Translations under genes and position numbers: made by a program
Shown: positions 30,484 through 39,423 of the stretch, in pieces
How positions within the stretch are numbered: the first letter of the stretch is position 1
How the letters are laid out: the number at the start of each line of letters is the position of its first letter
Assembly (NCBI GenBank): GCA_947498595.1
Contig: CANMKX010000002.1
Coordinates: 124,001-188,000, forward strand
DNA: 64,000 bases
Origin: an uncultured Aquimarina sp.
GTDB taxonomy: Bacteria > Bacteroidota > Bacteroidia > Flavobacteriales > Flavobacteriaceae
Direction of reading: 5' to 3'
Notes under the pieces: model-generated
Database searches by the model: none
Told to the model about the DNA's origin: nothing
Seen by the model: only the letters and a program-made list of their open reading frames with translations

Positions 30484-31611
30484 TTAGAAACCTTTTAAAT
30501 ATTCTATATAATTATTATATATTTTAGTTTTTTCTTTCTCTAAAAGATTAAGAAGTTTTTTTTTGACTTTTCTTTTATCGGATGAAGGAATATTATTTTT
30601 TAAATTAAAAGAACCAATATTAATTTCAAATTCAGCTTTATTTCCAATTTTTTCAAAATATGGAAATCCAAAATTTACAGAAAGATTACCTTCCGCGAGT
30701 TCGTAATTAAAATTAAATTTCACTTCCATTCCCCAACATTTAATATATTTATGGTACTTTTTCTCTTTAAAAAAGAAATCTTTTTGAATGCCTTTTCCTT
30801 TAAAGATTAAAGTATCTTTATCTGACATCCAATCAATTTCTTTAGGAAGATCAGAATCTTCATCTGCTTTAAAATGAACATCAATTATATCGTCAAAATT
30901 AAAGAAAGAATTATTCATTTTATTTGATAATCTAAGAAAAAAAATTATCCTTGTTTCATTGTTGAAGTCTCCGAAATAAATCTTTTTTATTTCCTCTTTT
31001 GGAGCTATTGAATTAGTTTTTTTAAAATGATCTAATACAATGTTTTCAATAACATTGGCAACCTTTAAAGTTTCTTGAGAGGTATACTCTTTGATTATTT
31101 TAATAGAAGAGCCACCTTCTTGTTTTTCTATAATTAAATTACCAGAAAATAAATTACTAGATTCATACCAACTTTTATTAAAGTCTTGTCGTATTATTTC
31201 AAAATTTAAGACAACTTTATCATTCAGTTTAGATTCCTTATAAAAGGGAGATAATTTATTAACTTTGAAATTGATTAAATTAAAATCAATTTTATCATTA
31301 ATATTGATTGTATCTGGAACTATATTAATTAATTCTTCTTGAGAGTTGAATGATATTGTACCTGTTGAAGATTTTGTATTATCTTCTTTTGTATTTAATT
31401 GATCTTTTAAAAATTCAAACTCATTTGGACTTAACAATATGGTACTAAGGAAAGGGACATATTTTTCTTTTGAATTATGATTAAAAAAAACACCTCTCTT
31501 GCGTAATATTTCTTTTAAATCCGATTTAGAAAGTAGAGATTGATTAACAAATCCTCTTAAAAACTCACCTTGTGGTAATATTTTATCTATATGTTTATAT
31601 GGATCTATCAT
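30484..31611 (-). CDS. GapS4b-like protein of candidate two-gene antiphage system
   Basis: 'ILPQGEFLRGFVNQSLLSKSDLKEILRKRGVFFNHNSKEKYVPFLSTILLSPNEFEFL'; 4-nt overlap with upstream gene; family recalled from memory. Confidence 0.5.
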   Translation of the reverse strand: MIDPYKHIDKILPQGEFLRGFVNQSLLSKSDLKEILRKRGVFFNHNSKEKYVPFLSTILLSPNEFEFLKDQLNTKEDNTKSSTGTISFNSQEELINIVPDTININDKIDFNLINFKVNKLSPFYKESKLNDKVVLNFEIIRQDFNKSWYESSNLFSGNLIIEKQEGGSSIKIIKEYTSQETLKVANVIENIVLDHFKKTNSIAPKEEIKKIYFGDFNNETRIIFFLRLSNKMNNSFFNFDDIIDVHFKADEDSDLPKEIDWMSDKDTLIFKGKGIQKDFFFKEKKYHKYIKCWGMEVKFNFNYELAEGNLSVNFGFPYFEKIGNKAEFEINIGSFNLKNNIPSSDKRKVKKKLLNLLEKEKTKIYNNYIEYLKGF

Positions 31612-32522
31612 CTCAAATAAGAAAAAAGTTTAATATTAGATTTTGCATAACTTTCATTGAATGAAAGTAAGGCTGTGTGTATCATGTTTTTATGCCTCAA
31701 TTCATTATAATCGGGAAAACCTATGAAAGTTTTTGAAGCCCATCCTTGTGATATTTCAAGGGAAAGCCCTACTAACCTTTTAAAATCAGATACATTGAAA
31801 TTATCTTTTGTACATATATATAAGTTAGATTGATTATTATTAATTATTTCTTTAAAAACTAAAATATTAGAGGTTAAAAATTCTACAGGCATAATATTAC
31901 CAGAAAATTGTCTTTCATTTGGATTTAAATTTTTACCAGTTGAAGGATAGTAGAATTCTAATTTGTTAGAACCTATTTTAAGTTTAATAGCATCAATACT
32001 TCTTTTAATGAAATAATATGAACTATTACTGAACACTAAAATTTTTTCAAAATTTAAATCTTCTGTAAATCTAGTCGTAGAAATCTCATTTAATAAACTA
32101 TCATCTTTTTCCGAAGGAGAATTACTTAGCCAAACTAATATTCCTAATGTATTTATATTATTGTAATAATCAAAACCAGAAATTAAATTTGATCTAACTT
32201 GAGATTTTTTGTAGCACTCTAAACTATTTGCTAAATCAACAAAAAATGGTTTAAAAGTACCTCTAGGAGCATCGGGATATTCTTTATCACTATATTTGAC
32301 AGAAATAAAAATATCAACGAGTTCTCCTTCAACTAGAGGTGATTTATATATAAAACCAAGATCTAAACCATGAGTTCCTCTTTCAAGACTTTTTTTATGA
32401 TTCGAAGGAGTAACACAGTCGATAGTCATTCCTTCATTTAAAACGTCCCATCCAACTTTATTAAAAAAATCTAAAGTGATTTTTTCACCATATTCACCAA
32501 TTTTTTTGGCTAATTCACCCAT
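31608..32522 (-). CDS. GapS4a-like putative PD-(D/E)xK nuclease
   Basis: 'GEYGEKITLDFFNKVGWDVLNEGMTIDC...THGLDLGFIYKSPLVEGELVDIFISVKYSDKEYP' (D..xVK nuclease-like core). Confidence 0.5.
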   Translation of the reverse strand: MGELAKKIGEYGEKITLDFFNKVGWDVLNEGMTIDCVTPSNHKKSLERGTHGLDLGFIYKSPLVEGELVDIFISVKYSDKEYPDAPRGTFKPFFVDLANSLECYKKSQVRSNLISGFDYYNNINTLGILVWLSNSPSEKDDSLLNEISTTRFTEDLNFEKILVFSNSSYYFIKRSIDAIKLKIGSNKLEFYYPSTGKNLNPNERQFSGNIMPVEFLTSNILVFKEIINNNQSNLYICTKDNFNVSDFKRLVGLSLEISQGWASKTFIGFPDYNELRHKNMIHTALLSFNESYAKSNIKLFSYLR

Positions 32523-32684
32523 AGTTTATGATTTTAATGATTAATAGATTAGATTATTTATATCAATGATTTAATCTATAGGGCAATGATATAAATAGAA
32601 TTGTAAAATGTAATTTAGAAATCGAATATACTAAAAAAAACACTTGTATTATTGAAAAGAAACTATGCTTGCATAAAATCAAAA

Positions 32685-32812
32685 ATTCGTAGAAGCTATG
32701 AGCAAGAAACAGGAATGCCGATTCATACCGAAAACGACTACAAAAATCACATGGCATGGTTTGCGTATGAATATGTAGCGTATCAAATAGTACAAAAGCT
32801 TGGAGTATTTTA
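32685..32812 (+). pseudogene. 5'-truncated copy of the DUF7222-like gene
   Basis: aattcgtagaagctatgagcaagaaacaggaatgccgattcatacc... nearly identical to 29426-29553, no N-terminal part. Confidence 0.85.
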
Positions 32813-33027
32813 ATACTCTGAGTTTTAAAAGATGAAGATTCGAAGATATAAGCATAATGAACTTTTAGCAGTCCTAGAGAGTAAATCAAAGAGGGGATTT
32901 GCCCTTTATTAAACAAGATGTTTCATTTTAATAGCGTGTAGTTACGAATTATTTCCTCTTCCGTTTTATAAGCCTGTTTCGTGTCTTTTTTATAAATACA
33001 TGATAGACCAAGAATGATGAAAGATAA

Positions 33028-33192
33028 CTCCCATACACAGGCAAAGATAGCCTGCGCCAACCGCATGGGCAAGACCAAGCGAGAGTCACGCTATTTTTTG
33101 GATTTCATCCGCAAAAAATAGCGCGCCTGTCTTGCTTTTTCCTTTCTACGGCAACAAAAAGCCTGTTATGGGAGCAATATCAACATCGCTCC
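33028..33192 (+). ncRNA. Candidate structured RNA/DNA element, copy 2
   Basis: CTCCCATA(33028-33035)/TATGGGAG(33167-33174); GCAAGAC(33069-33075)/GTCTTGC(33129-33135); CGCTATTTTTTG(33089-33100)/CAAAAAATAGCG(33112-33123); alternative GGAGC/GCTCC (33171-33175/33188-33192). Confidence 0.55.
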
Positions 33193-33230
33193 TAATAGAT
33201 AATCAAGTATAACTTATAAAAGAGACCATT

Positions 33231-33641
33231 ATGGCAACAGCAGTAAAAAACGGAAGAGGAAAAAAGGAAACAGCAACGGCAAACACGCAATTAAAAGAAA
33301 AATTAGCACAACAAGCCGTAGGCGCATCAACCAAAACGCTTCCAACACCCGTAGAACAGCCAAAAGAGCCTGTAATAACCTTAGACGATAGAATTGCAAA
33401 ATTCAAGAAACTACAGGGATTAAATAACCAAAGAGAGCGTTTGGTAGAAACTTTGGAGAACCTATCTAATTTTAATCTCAACCAAGATTTTTCATCTACA
33501 TTTTTGTTAAGGGATTCTGGAGGATTAGAATTTAAAACTAACAATTCCAACTTGATACAATTGGTGACGAATCAATTACAAACGACGCTAGAACATCGCA
33601 GAGCGGAATTGGAAAAGCAGATTCTCGAATTTAATCTATAA
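33231..33641 (+). CDS. Small conserved protein downstream of structured element (136 aa)
   Basis: Intact copy; 'ITLDDRIAKFKKLQGLNNQRERLVETLENLSNFNLNQDFSSTFLLRDSGGLEFKTNNSNLI'. Confidence 0.75.
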   Translation: MATAVKNGRGKKETATANTQLKEKLAQQAVGASTKTLPTPVEQPKEPVITLDDRIAKFKKLQGLNNQRERLVETLENLSNFNLNQDFSSTFLLRDSGGLEFKTNNSNLIQLVTNQLQTTLEHRRAELEKQILEFNL

Positions 33642-33654
33642 AAACAGAAACAAG

Positions 33655-33685
33655 AAAGAGAAGCTTTTACAGCTTCTCTTTTCTA
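33655..33685 (+). terminator. Rho-independent terminator
   Basis: AAAGAGAAGCT / AGCTTCTCTTT stem, 11 bp. Confidence 0.65.
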
Positions 33686-33763
33686 TTCAAATGAGGAACA
33701 AATAATTGCTTTATTGCGCTTAGTTGAGTGTGATATAAAGCAAAGTACTATTAATATATTAAA

Positions 33764-33794
33764 AGGTAAAACCGTAGCGTATTTACGGTTTTTA
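33764..33794 (+). terminator. Stem-loop with T-run
   Basis: AACCGTA gcgtatt TACGGTT TTT. Confidence 0.5.
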
Positions 33795-34063
33795 TATATC
33801 TGATTTATAATTGATTATAGGTAAATATAGCATTTTTTTGAACTCTGAAATCAAAATCTGACGTTTTGAGAAAAAACTTGGGTGAAAACACGGACATTAT
33901 TTAGTTGATTTTGGTATAAAATGGCACAAAAGTACCTCGAAAATAATTGATTTTCACTCTATTATTTTCAGAAAGATAGGTTTAGTTTTGGGCTATAAAT
34001 CAAGTGCTTAAAGCAATAAAGACAAAGAATATAATCTAACAATAATTAAGAAAATATTACACC

Positions 34064-34273
34064 ATGAAAGTAAAAACGTTTTTTTACAGCATTCTTTTTT
34101 TATTTTTAGCAACACCACTTTTTATAGGTTGTGAAGCCGAAAATATAAATGACGAAATACAAAAGGATGAAACACTTAACAGAACCACAGAATACATCAA
34201 CTCAATCAGACCAGACGAAGTTGAAGACCCAGGAAGTCGAGGGAATGGAGACATCTGGGCAGACGAAGAATAA
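34064..34273 (+). CDS. Small lipoprotein
   Basis: Signal peptide with lipobox 'FIGCEAE'; acidic C-terminus 'DPGSRGNGDIWADEE'. Confidence 0.6.
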   Translation: MKVKTFFYSILFLFLATPLFIGCEAENINDEIQKDETLNRTTEYINSIRPDEVEDPGSRGNGDIWADEE

Positions 34274-34913
34274 AATACTATTATATATCATTATTATAGG
34301 TGCTGTACTTGGTAGTATAGCACCTTTTGTTCATATTATTCTCCCAGCCAACCCTCCAGAGCTTATTGAACTTCGAAAAGAGTATAAAAATAAAGAAATC
34401 TCAAAAAAAGAATACAATATAAAAAAAGACGTATTGAAAGAAAAGTATCAAGTATATGGTTTTTCTACAATGAGAGCGTTTCTTTTTGCGATAGGATTTC
34501 CGATAGCTCTTTTTATATGCTCCTTATTTATACTTTATTTATCCTATCATATAAGCGATGATCACATTAAGAAAGGAGCAGAAATATTTAGTATTGCAAC
34601 CCTTATTACTGGATTATTTTTTCTTTTATGGACTCGATTTGGTTATGGGTTTGATGAAAAAGATTTTAGCGAAGAAATATATTATTTTATTATGGTAGTA
34701 ATATCATTAATAATAACCTTTTCTATTTTTAAAATATCAAGAACTGCTAATAAAAATAAACATAAGATAAGAGAACTTATAAGTTTTATAATCCATTCTA
34801 GAACAAAGTTTTTCTCTCTTTTAGAGAAACACGAATCTCAAGAAGTCATTCGAACTGAAAAAGAAGATTTTGATGATTCAATGTATGAGACTTTTGAAAA
34901 AATAATTGATTAA
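34245..34913 (+). CDS. Predicted multi-pass membrane protein
   Basis: Start METSGQTKNK in frame with listed ORF 34149-34913; about four hydrophobic segments; overlaps lipoprotein gene by 29 nt. Confidence 0.6.
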   Translation: METSGQTKNKILLYIIIIGAVLGSIAPFVHIILPANPPELIELRKEYKNKEISKKEYNIKKDVLKEKYQVYGFSTMRAFLFAIGFPIALFICSLFILYLSYHISDDHIKKGAEIFSIATLITGLFFLLWTRFGYGFDEKDFSEEIYYFIMVVISLIITFSIFKISRTANKNKHKIRELISFIIHSRTKFFSLLEKHESQEVIRTEKEDFDDSMYETFEKIID

Positions 34914-34934
34914 CAGAAATCTGCTGCTTTAGTT

Positions 34935-35144
34935 ATGAAAAATCAAAAACGTCTTAAATTAATACAAAAGTTAAAAGATTCTAATCATATAACCTTAGAA
35001 GATGCCTACTTACTCGAAAGCGAATTAGAATCTAAATTAAATCTAACTGTTAAGGATAAAAAACAAGAGTTAGATAACCTTAAAAAAGAACGAGATGAGT
35101 TAAGATCTCAATTATTTACTTTGTTGAATTTATCGACTCTGTAA
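34935..35144 (+). CDS. Small coiled-coil protein
   Basis: 69-aa Lys/Glu/Leu-rich ORF; 3' end overlaps 35116-35544. Confidence 0.45.
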   Translation: MKNQKRLKLIQKLKDSNHITLEDAYLLESELESKLNLTVKDKKQELDNLKKERDELRSQLFTLLNLSTL

Positions 35145-35544
35145 TTTCCCGCATTTGATCCTTAAGAGCTTTTATTTCGTTTTTAACTTTGGTGATATCA
35201 TCATCTACTTGAAAAGATTGAAAAAGTAAATGAAAGCTTTTAATTTTCTTGAATTCTTCTAAATGTTCTGAGATATAATTGATTATTTCAATGGCATTAA
35301 CATTACTTAAATCAGGTTTAGCATCCTCTTCAGTTAAAAGCATGTTTCCTTTACCAGTCATTAACCAAACAGGATTCAAATCATTATAAAGAGTAAGAAT
35401 ATTTTCTATTACAGTAGATCCAATACTTTTTTGTTCTTTAACAGCTTTGGAAATACTCCCTCTACTTGCTTTAATGCTATTCTCAAAAGCATAATAACTG
35501 ATTTCTTTTGAACTAATGTAAATACCTAATCTATCTGATACCAT
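35116..35544 (-). CDS. XRE/CI-like HTH regulator
   Basis: 'LNPVWLMTGKGNMLL' motif of Bacteroidota XRE regulators; divergent from 35660. Confidence 0.65.
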   Translation of the reverse strand: MVSDRLGIYISSKEISYYAFENSIKASRGSISKAVKEQKSIGSTVIENILTLYNDLNPVWLMTGKGNMLLTEEDAKPDLSNVNAIEIINYISEHLEEFKKIKSFHLLFQSFQVDDDITKVKNEIKALKDQMREITESINSTK

Positions 35545-35659
35545 AAGAAAAAAATCTTCGTTTTGTTTTCTGTAATAGAAAATAATCTTATATTTGAAGT
35601 GTTTTAGAACTGATTATATGATTATTTTCTAATAAACTATTAAAATAATGTACTAAGAT

Positions 35660-35935
35660 ATGAATTTAAGCACGGAGAAAAGCAGAGAGTATGAGATAAA
35701 TCTGATAAAGAAAAAAGAAGCCTACTTAAGTTATATCGTAGAGGCAATAGGGATGGATTCGTTAGAGTTTTTACAAAACCTATTAAGAAACCAACCGTAT
35801 GAGGTTATGCTCTATCAGTGGGTAGACAGATTTTATAATAAAGAAATAAACAAGCAGGAAGCTTTGGAAAGGATTCTTAAGCTACTTAACAGGTATATGC
35901 GTAAGATGATCCAGCTAGATAAAGAATACCGTTAG
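35660..35935 (+). CDS. Small protein (91 aa), paralog of 5035-5277
   Basis: See 5035-5277 alignment. Confidence 0.65.
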   Translation: MNLSTEKSREYEINLIKKKEAYLSYIVEAIGMDSLEFLQNLLRNQPYEVMLYQWVDRFYNKEINKQEALERILKLLNRYMRKMIQLDKEYR

Positions 35936-35996
35936 TCGGTAAGATTCCCCATTTTTTGAGTGCGCAGCGTAAACATTAAAGATGTATTGATTGCGA

Positions 35997-36053
35997 AAAA
36001 GGAGCAGCTAATTACTGATGATTCGGGGAGTATTTTCGGTGGTTGCTCCTTTT
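35997..36053. repeat. Stem-loop between the two small cassette genes
   Basis: AAAAGGAGCA (35997-36006) / TGCTCCTTTT (36044-36053). Confidence 0.5.
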
Positions 36054-36070
36054 AAAAAGAATGAATATAT

Positions 36071-36271
36071 ATGACACAAGAAGCAAAACGTAGTCTAGTA
36101 GAACAGTGGCTAAAAGCCAATCGTTCGGTATTGAAAATAAAAGCCTTAGAAGAGAAATTGAAATTTCCATTAGGAACAATTCAAAAATTTGTGACAAATG
36201 AACGAGGTCTAAAAAAAGAACGGATACAGATATTGTATGATTTTATACATAAAGAAATTTGTAAAAAATAG
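36071..36271 (+). CDS. Small HTH-like protein (66 aa), paralog of 4825-5022
   Basis: See 4825-5022 alignment. Confidence 0.65.
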   Translation: MTQEAKRSLVEQWLKANRSVLKIKALEEKLKFPLGTIQKFVTNERGLKKERIQILYDFIHKEICKK

Positions 36272-36417
36272 TATCAAGAGATAAGTAGTTTGATGTTTGT
36301 GTTTTAAGTATTTATTTTTTTAATGAAAACCGATGCCCCAAAACCATAATTTCACCGTGGGAAGTGAATCGCAGTAATTGAGTTTTTTATTGATTTGGTA
36401 GTTGGTTTTACCCCCGA

Positions 36418-36450
36418 GCGGTTCTTGAAAAAGAGCCGCTTTTTTTGTGC
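36418..36450 (+). terminator. Rho-independent terminator
   Basis: AGCGGTTCTT gaaa AAGAGCCGCT (one G-T pair) then TTTTTTT. Confidence 0.75.
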
Positions 36451-36481
36451 TCAAAAATCATCGAGTACCATCCCGTTACGG

Positions 36482-36502
36482 CTTATACATTAAATGTATA
36501 AG
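36482..36502. promoter_or_regulatory. Near-perfect palindrome upstream of vgrG-like gene
   Basis: CTTATACATT a AATGTATAAG. Confidence 0.5.
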
Positions 36503-36733
36503 GACTTACCACGTATTTACGGTGAAAGGTTATTTCTAAGACATTGCGCGTGTTTTTTAATAGTACATTTAAGTACAAAATAACATTGAGCATTGCTCCT
36601 CATCTTTATATAAGAGTAGTTCATTTTTTGAGGCGTATATAGTATGACATTATTTGAATGTCTACAATATATAGTATGAAATGCTAGGTGTTGTTTATAA
36701 AAAAATCAAAAAACAGCATCTAAACTTTGCACT

Positions 36734-38572
36734 ATGATACACCCAAAAACAAGATTGAGTATAGACGGAAAAAACATACCCTATTTTGATGCGATCTCGC
36801 TGACTCAAAGTATGAATGATCATCATTCATTTAGGATTCAATTAGATAATGATGTGATTGAGAAAACAGGCAGTCATACGATAGATGCTTCTAGAAATTG
36901 GTTAGGAAAAGTGGTTATTATAACCTTTGATGAGACTGATTTTTTAGGCATTATCACCGAGATTAATCTCGCGAATGATAATGGGCATCATGGCAATCTG
37001 ATTCTCGAAGGATATTCGCCAACAATATTATTAGAAGGAGGCGAAGATATGCGCTCATGGAAAGAGAAACGTCTGGAGCAAATCGTAAAAGAAATCTTGG
37101 GGGTATTAACGATAAAAAAGAAAATAGCACCAAGATTTAAAGACAAAATGCCGTATCAGGTGCAATACAAAGAGCATCATTTTCAGTTCTTACAACGGCT
37201 TGCCAAGCAGTATAACGAGTGGTTTTATTACGATGGGTTGAGTATAGTTTTTGGAGCACCAAAATGGCGGGATGCGGTAACGGTAGAATATGGACGAGAG
37301 ATTGATGAGTTGTATTTACAAATGCGAGTGAAAGATCATACGCAGCAGATGTACAGCTATAATGCTATGGATAATAGAGTTGTAAATGCAAAGTCAAAAA
37401 ATGCGGTTGCAGGCTTAAATGAACTAGGAATGCATGCTTTTCAGGCATCAAGTAAATTGTATGTAAATCGGAAAAATAGCTTTAGCGATATAGATGCTAA
37501 AGACAAATATTTGATAGATGGCGTAGCCGAAAGGAAGCAAGCGCAAGCAGCGGCAAGACTGCATGTATTGAGAGGAAAAGGACATAAACAAGGATTAACT
37601 ATCGGATCTGTTATTAAAGTAGATTCTGCGAAAAACGAAGGCAAAAAATTATTTAAAATACAGAGTTATGGAAAATATGTAATAACAAGCATTACGCATA
37701 CAGTTAGTAAAGAAAATAGCTATAGTAATAGCTTTGAGGCTATTCCTTCCGAAATTAAAATTCCAGAAGAGCCCAAAGTAGCATTGCCTAAAGCTGCACC
37801 ACAATTGGCAACGGTAGTAGCTAATAAAGACGAAAAAAGCAAAGGGCGTATAAAAGTAAAAATGCAATGGCAGCTTGGGGATATGGAAACGCCATGGTTA
37901 CGAGTAATGACTCCAGATGCGGGACAAACCGATGATCATAAAGAGATCCGAGGTAATGTGGTGATTCCAGAATTAGGGGATCAAGTAATGATTGGGTTTG
38001 AGTACAATGACCCAAACAGGCCTTTTGTAATGGGGAGTATGTATCACGGGATGAACATCACCAAGGGGATGGAAAACCGAAACAGTTTAATAAGCCGTAC
38101 AGGAAGCCGTATGATAATGGATGATAATGACGGAAGTTTACAACTTACCGACAAGGGCGGTGTAGATATGAAATTTGATGGAAAGGGGAATGCAACGGCA
38201 AAAGTTAATAAAAATAATACGGTAAATACTGGAACAATAAATACATTCAATACAGGAGCAGAACAGATAATCAATGTAGGGGCAACAAAAGACAGTCCTC
38301 CTAAATCAGTTTTGAGAATGGATAAAGAGGGGAACATTATCTTAGAAAGTGATACTAGTATAGTATTTAAAGTTGGAGAAAGTATTATAAAAATTACTGA
38401 ATCGGAAATAAAAACGATGATCGCAAATGGTAATATGACTACCGAAGCAACAAACGGAGAACATAAAATAATAGCAAAAGGGTTAGATATTACATCAAAA
38501 ACAAAGTGCCGTGTAACGTCTAAAAGTACGATGGAAATTAAAGGAAGTGAGGTAGAAATAAATAAAGGCTAA
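36734..38572 (+). CDS. vgrG: Type VI secretion VgrG-like protein
   Basis: 'HHFQFLQRLAKQYNEWFYYDG', 'DEKSKGRIKVKMQWQLGDMETPWLRVMTPDAG', 'GNVVIPELGDQVMIGFEYNDPNRPFVMGSMYHG'. Confidence 0.88.
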   Translation: MIHPKTRLSIDGKNIPYFDAISLTQSMNDHHSFRIQLDNDVIEKTGSHTIDASRNWLGKVVIITFDETDFLGIITEINLANDNGHHGNLILEGYSPTILLEGGEDMRSWKEKRLEQIVKEILGVLTIKKKIAPRFKDKMPYQVQYKEHHFQFLQRLAKQYNEWFYYDGLSIVFGAPKWRDAVTVEYGREIDELYLQMRVKDHTQQMYSYNAMDNRVVNAKSKNAVAGLNELGMHAFQASSKLYVNRKNSFSDIDAKDKYLIDGVAERKQAQAAARLHVLRGKGHKQGLTIGSVIKVDSAKNEGKKLFKIQSYGKYVITSITHTVSKENSYSNSFEAIPSEIKIPEEPKVALPKAAPQLATVVANKDEKSKGRIKVKMQWQLGDMETPWLRVMTPDAGQTDDHKEIRGNVVIPELGDQVMIGFEYNDPNRPFVMGSMYHGMNITKGMENRNSLISRTGSRMIMDDNDGSLQLTDKGGVDMKFDGKGNATAKVNKNNTVNTGTINTFNTGAEQIINVGATKDSPPKSVLRMDKEGNIILESDTSIVFKVGESIIKITESEIKTMIANGNMTTEATNGEHKIIAKGLDITSKTKCRVTSKSTMEIKGSEVEINKG

Positions 38573-39423
38573 TGAAAAACGCAATTACATTAGTACTCAG
38601 TCCTACCTTTAAAAAGAAGACCTATAAAATACTAAGACAAGAAAAGCATTTTTTTCAAGGAATTCATAGCGAAAATGCTATTGAAATAATAGTAATCGTT
38701 GAATTCTTAAAGCAGCTGTCAAATGGTAATAATCAGTTTAGAGTTATACAAAAAGAATACCAGCAAAGCAATCAAAAGGGAATGTATGCATGGGCAAAAG
38801 CTATGTCTCCAATTCATAAAGAATTTATTGTAAACATAGATAAAAATGGAATGTTAACAGAGATAGTGAATCACGATCTGATAACAATTACATGGGGAGA
38901 ATTAAAATATGATTTGAAAAAGAAATTTAGAAAATCAGATTATAAAAATCAAATGATTATTGGGATAAATAATGTTTTAAAAAATAAAATACTATTTCAC
39001 GAACTAATGAAAGATCATTATGTTTTTATGCTTTTATTCCCAACAATTTACAATGAATGTCTAAAAAAAGAAGGGGATTTAAAAACACAAAAAACACTAC
39101 ACAATTTTATTGGAAGTCGAAAAGTTCCCATTATCACCAAAAACAAATTAAAAGCAGTAGATACAGAAAATAATACGGTCGAAATAGAAGCAATTGGAGA
39201 GGTTGATAATAAAACCTTTCGACAAGATCAAGTAACAAGTATGATCAAAATGTTAAAAAACAGACCTCGTGTGCCTACTACACTACGTTTTAATCATACA
39301 GAGCGATATCTACTTGATAAGGATCATTCACCTATACAGGCTATGATGCTAAGCCTATTACGTATTCCAGGGACATTATATCGAGAAGAAAAAACAATGA
39401 TAAAGCAGATCGACGAGATATGA
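38572..39423 (+). CDS. Hypothetical protein in T6SS effector operon (possible adaptor/chaperone)
   Basis: Start overlaps vgrG stop; co-directional. Confidence 0.6.
   Translation: MKNAITLVLSPTFKKKTYKILRQEKHFFQGIHSENAIEIIVIVEFLKQLSNGNNQFRVIQKEYQQSNQKGMYAWAKAMSPIHKEFIVNIDKNGMLTEIVNHDLITITWGELKYDLKKKFRKSDYKNQMIIGINNVLKNKILFHELMKDHYVFMLLFPTIYNECLKKEGDLKTQKTLHNFIGSRKVPIITKNKLKAVDTENNTVEIEAIGEVDNKTFRQDQVTSMIKMLKNRPRVPTTLRFNHTERYLLDKDHSPIQAMMLSLLRIPGTLYREEKTMIKQIDEI

Noticed and set aside
32563-32916. Listed minus-strand ORF of 117 aa
   Set aside because: Antisense to the truncated DUF7222-like remnant; a similar antisense ORF occurs at 29234-29497, so it is a composition by-product.
33203-33550. 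Minus-strand ORF of 115 aa
   Set aside because: Antisense to the well supported gene 33231-33641 and not open in the other copy.
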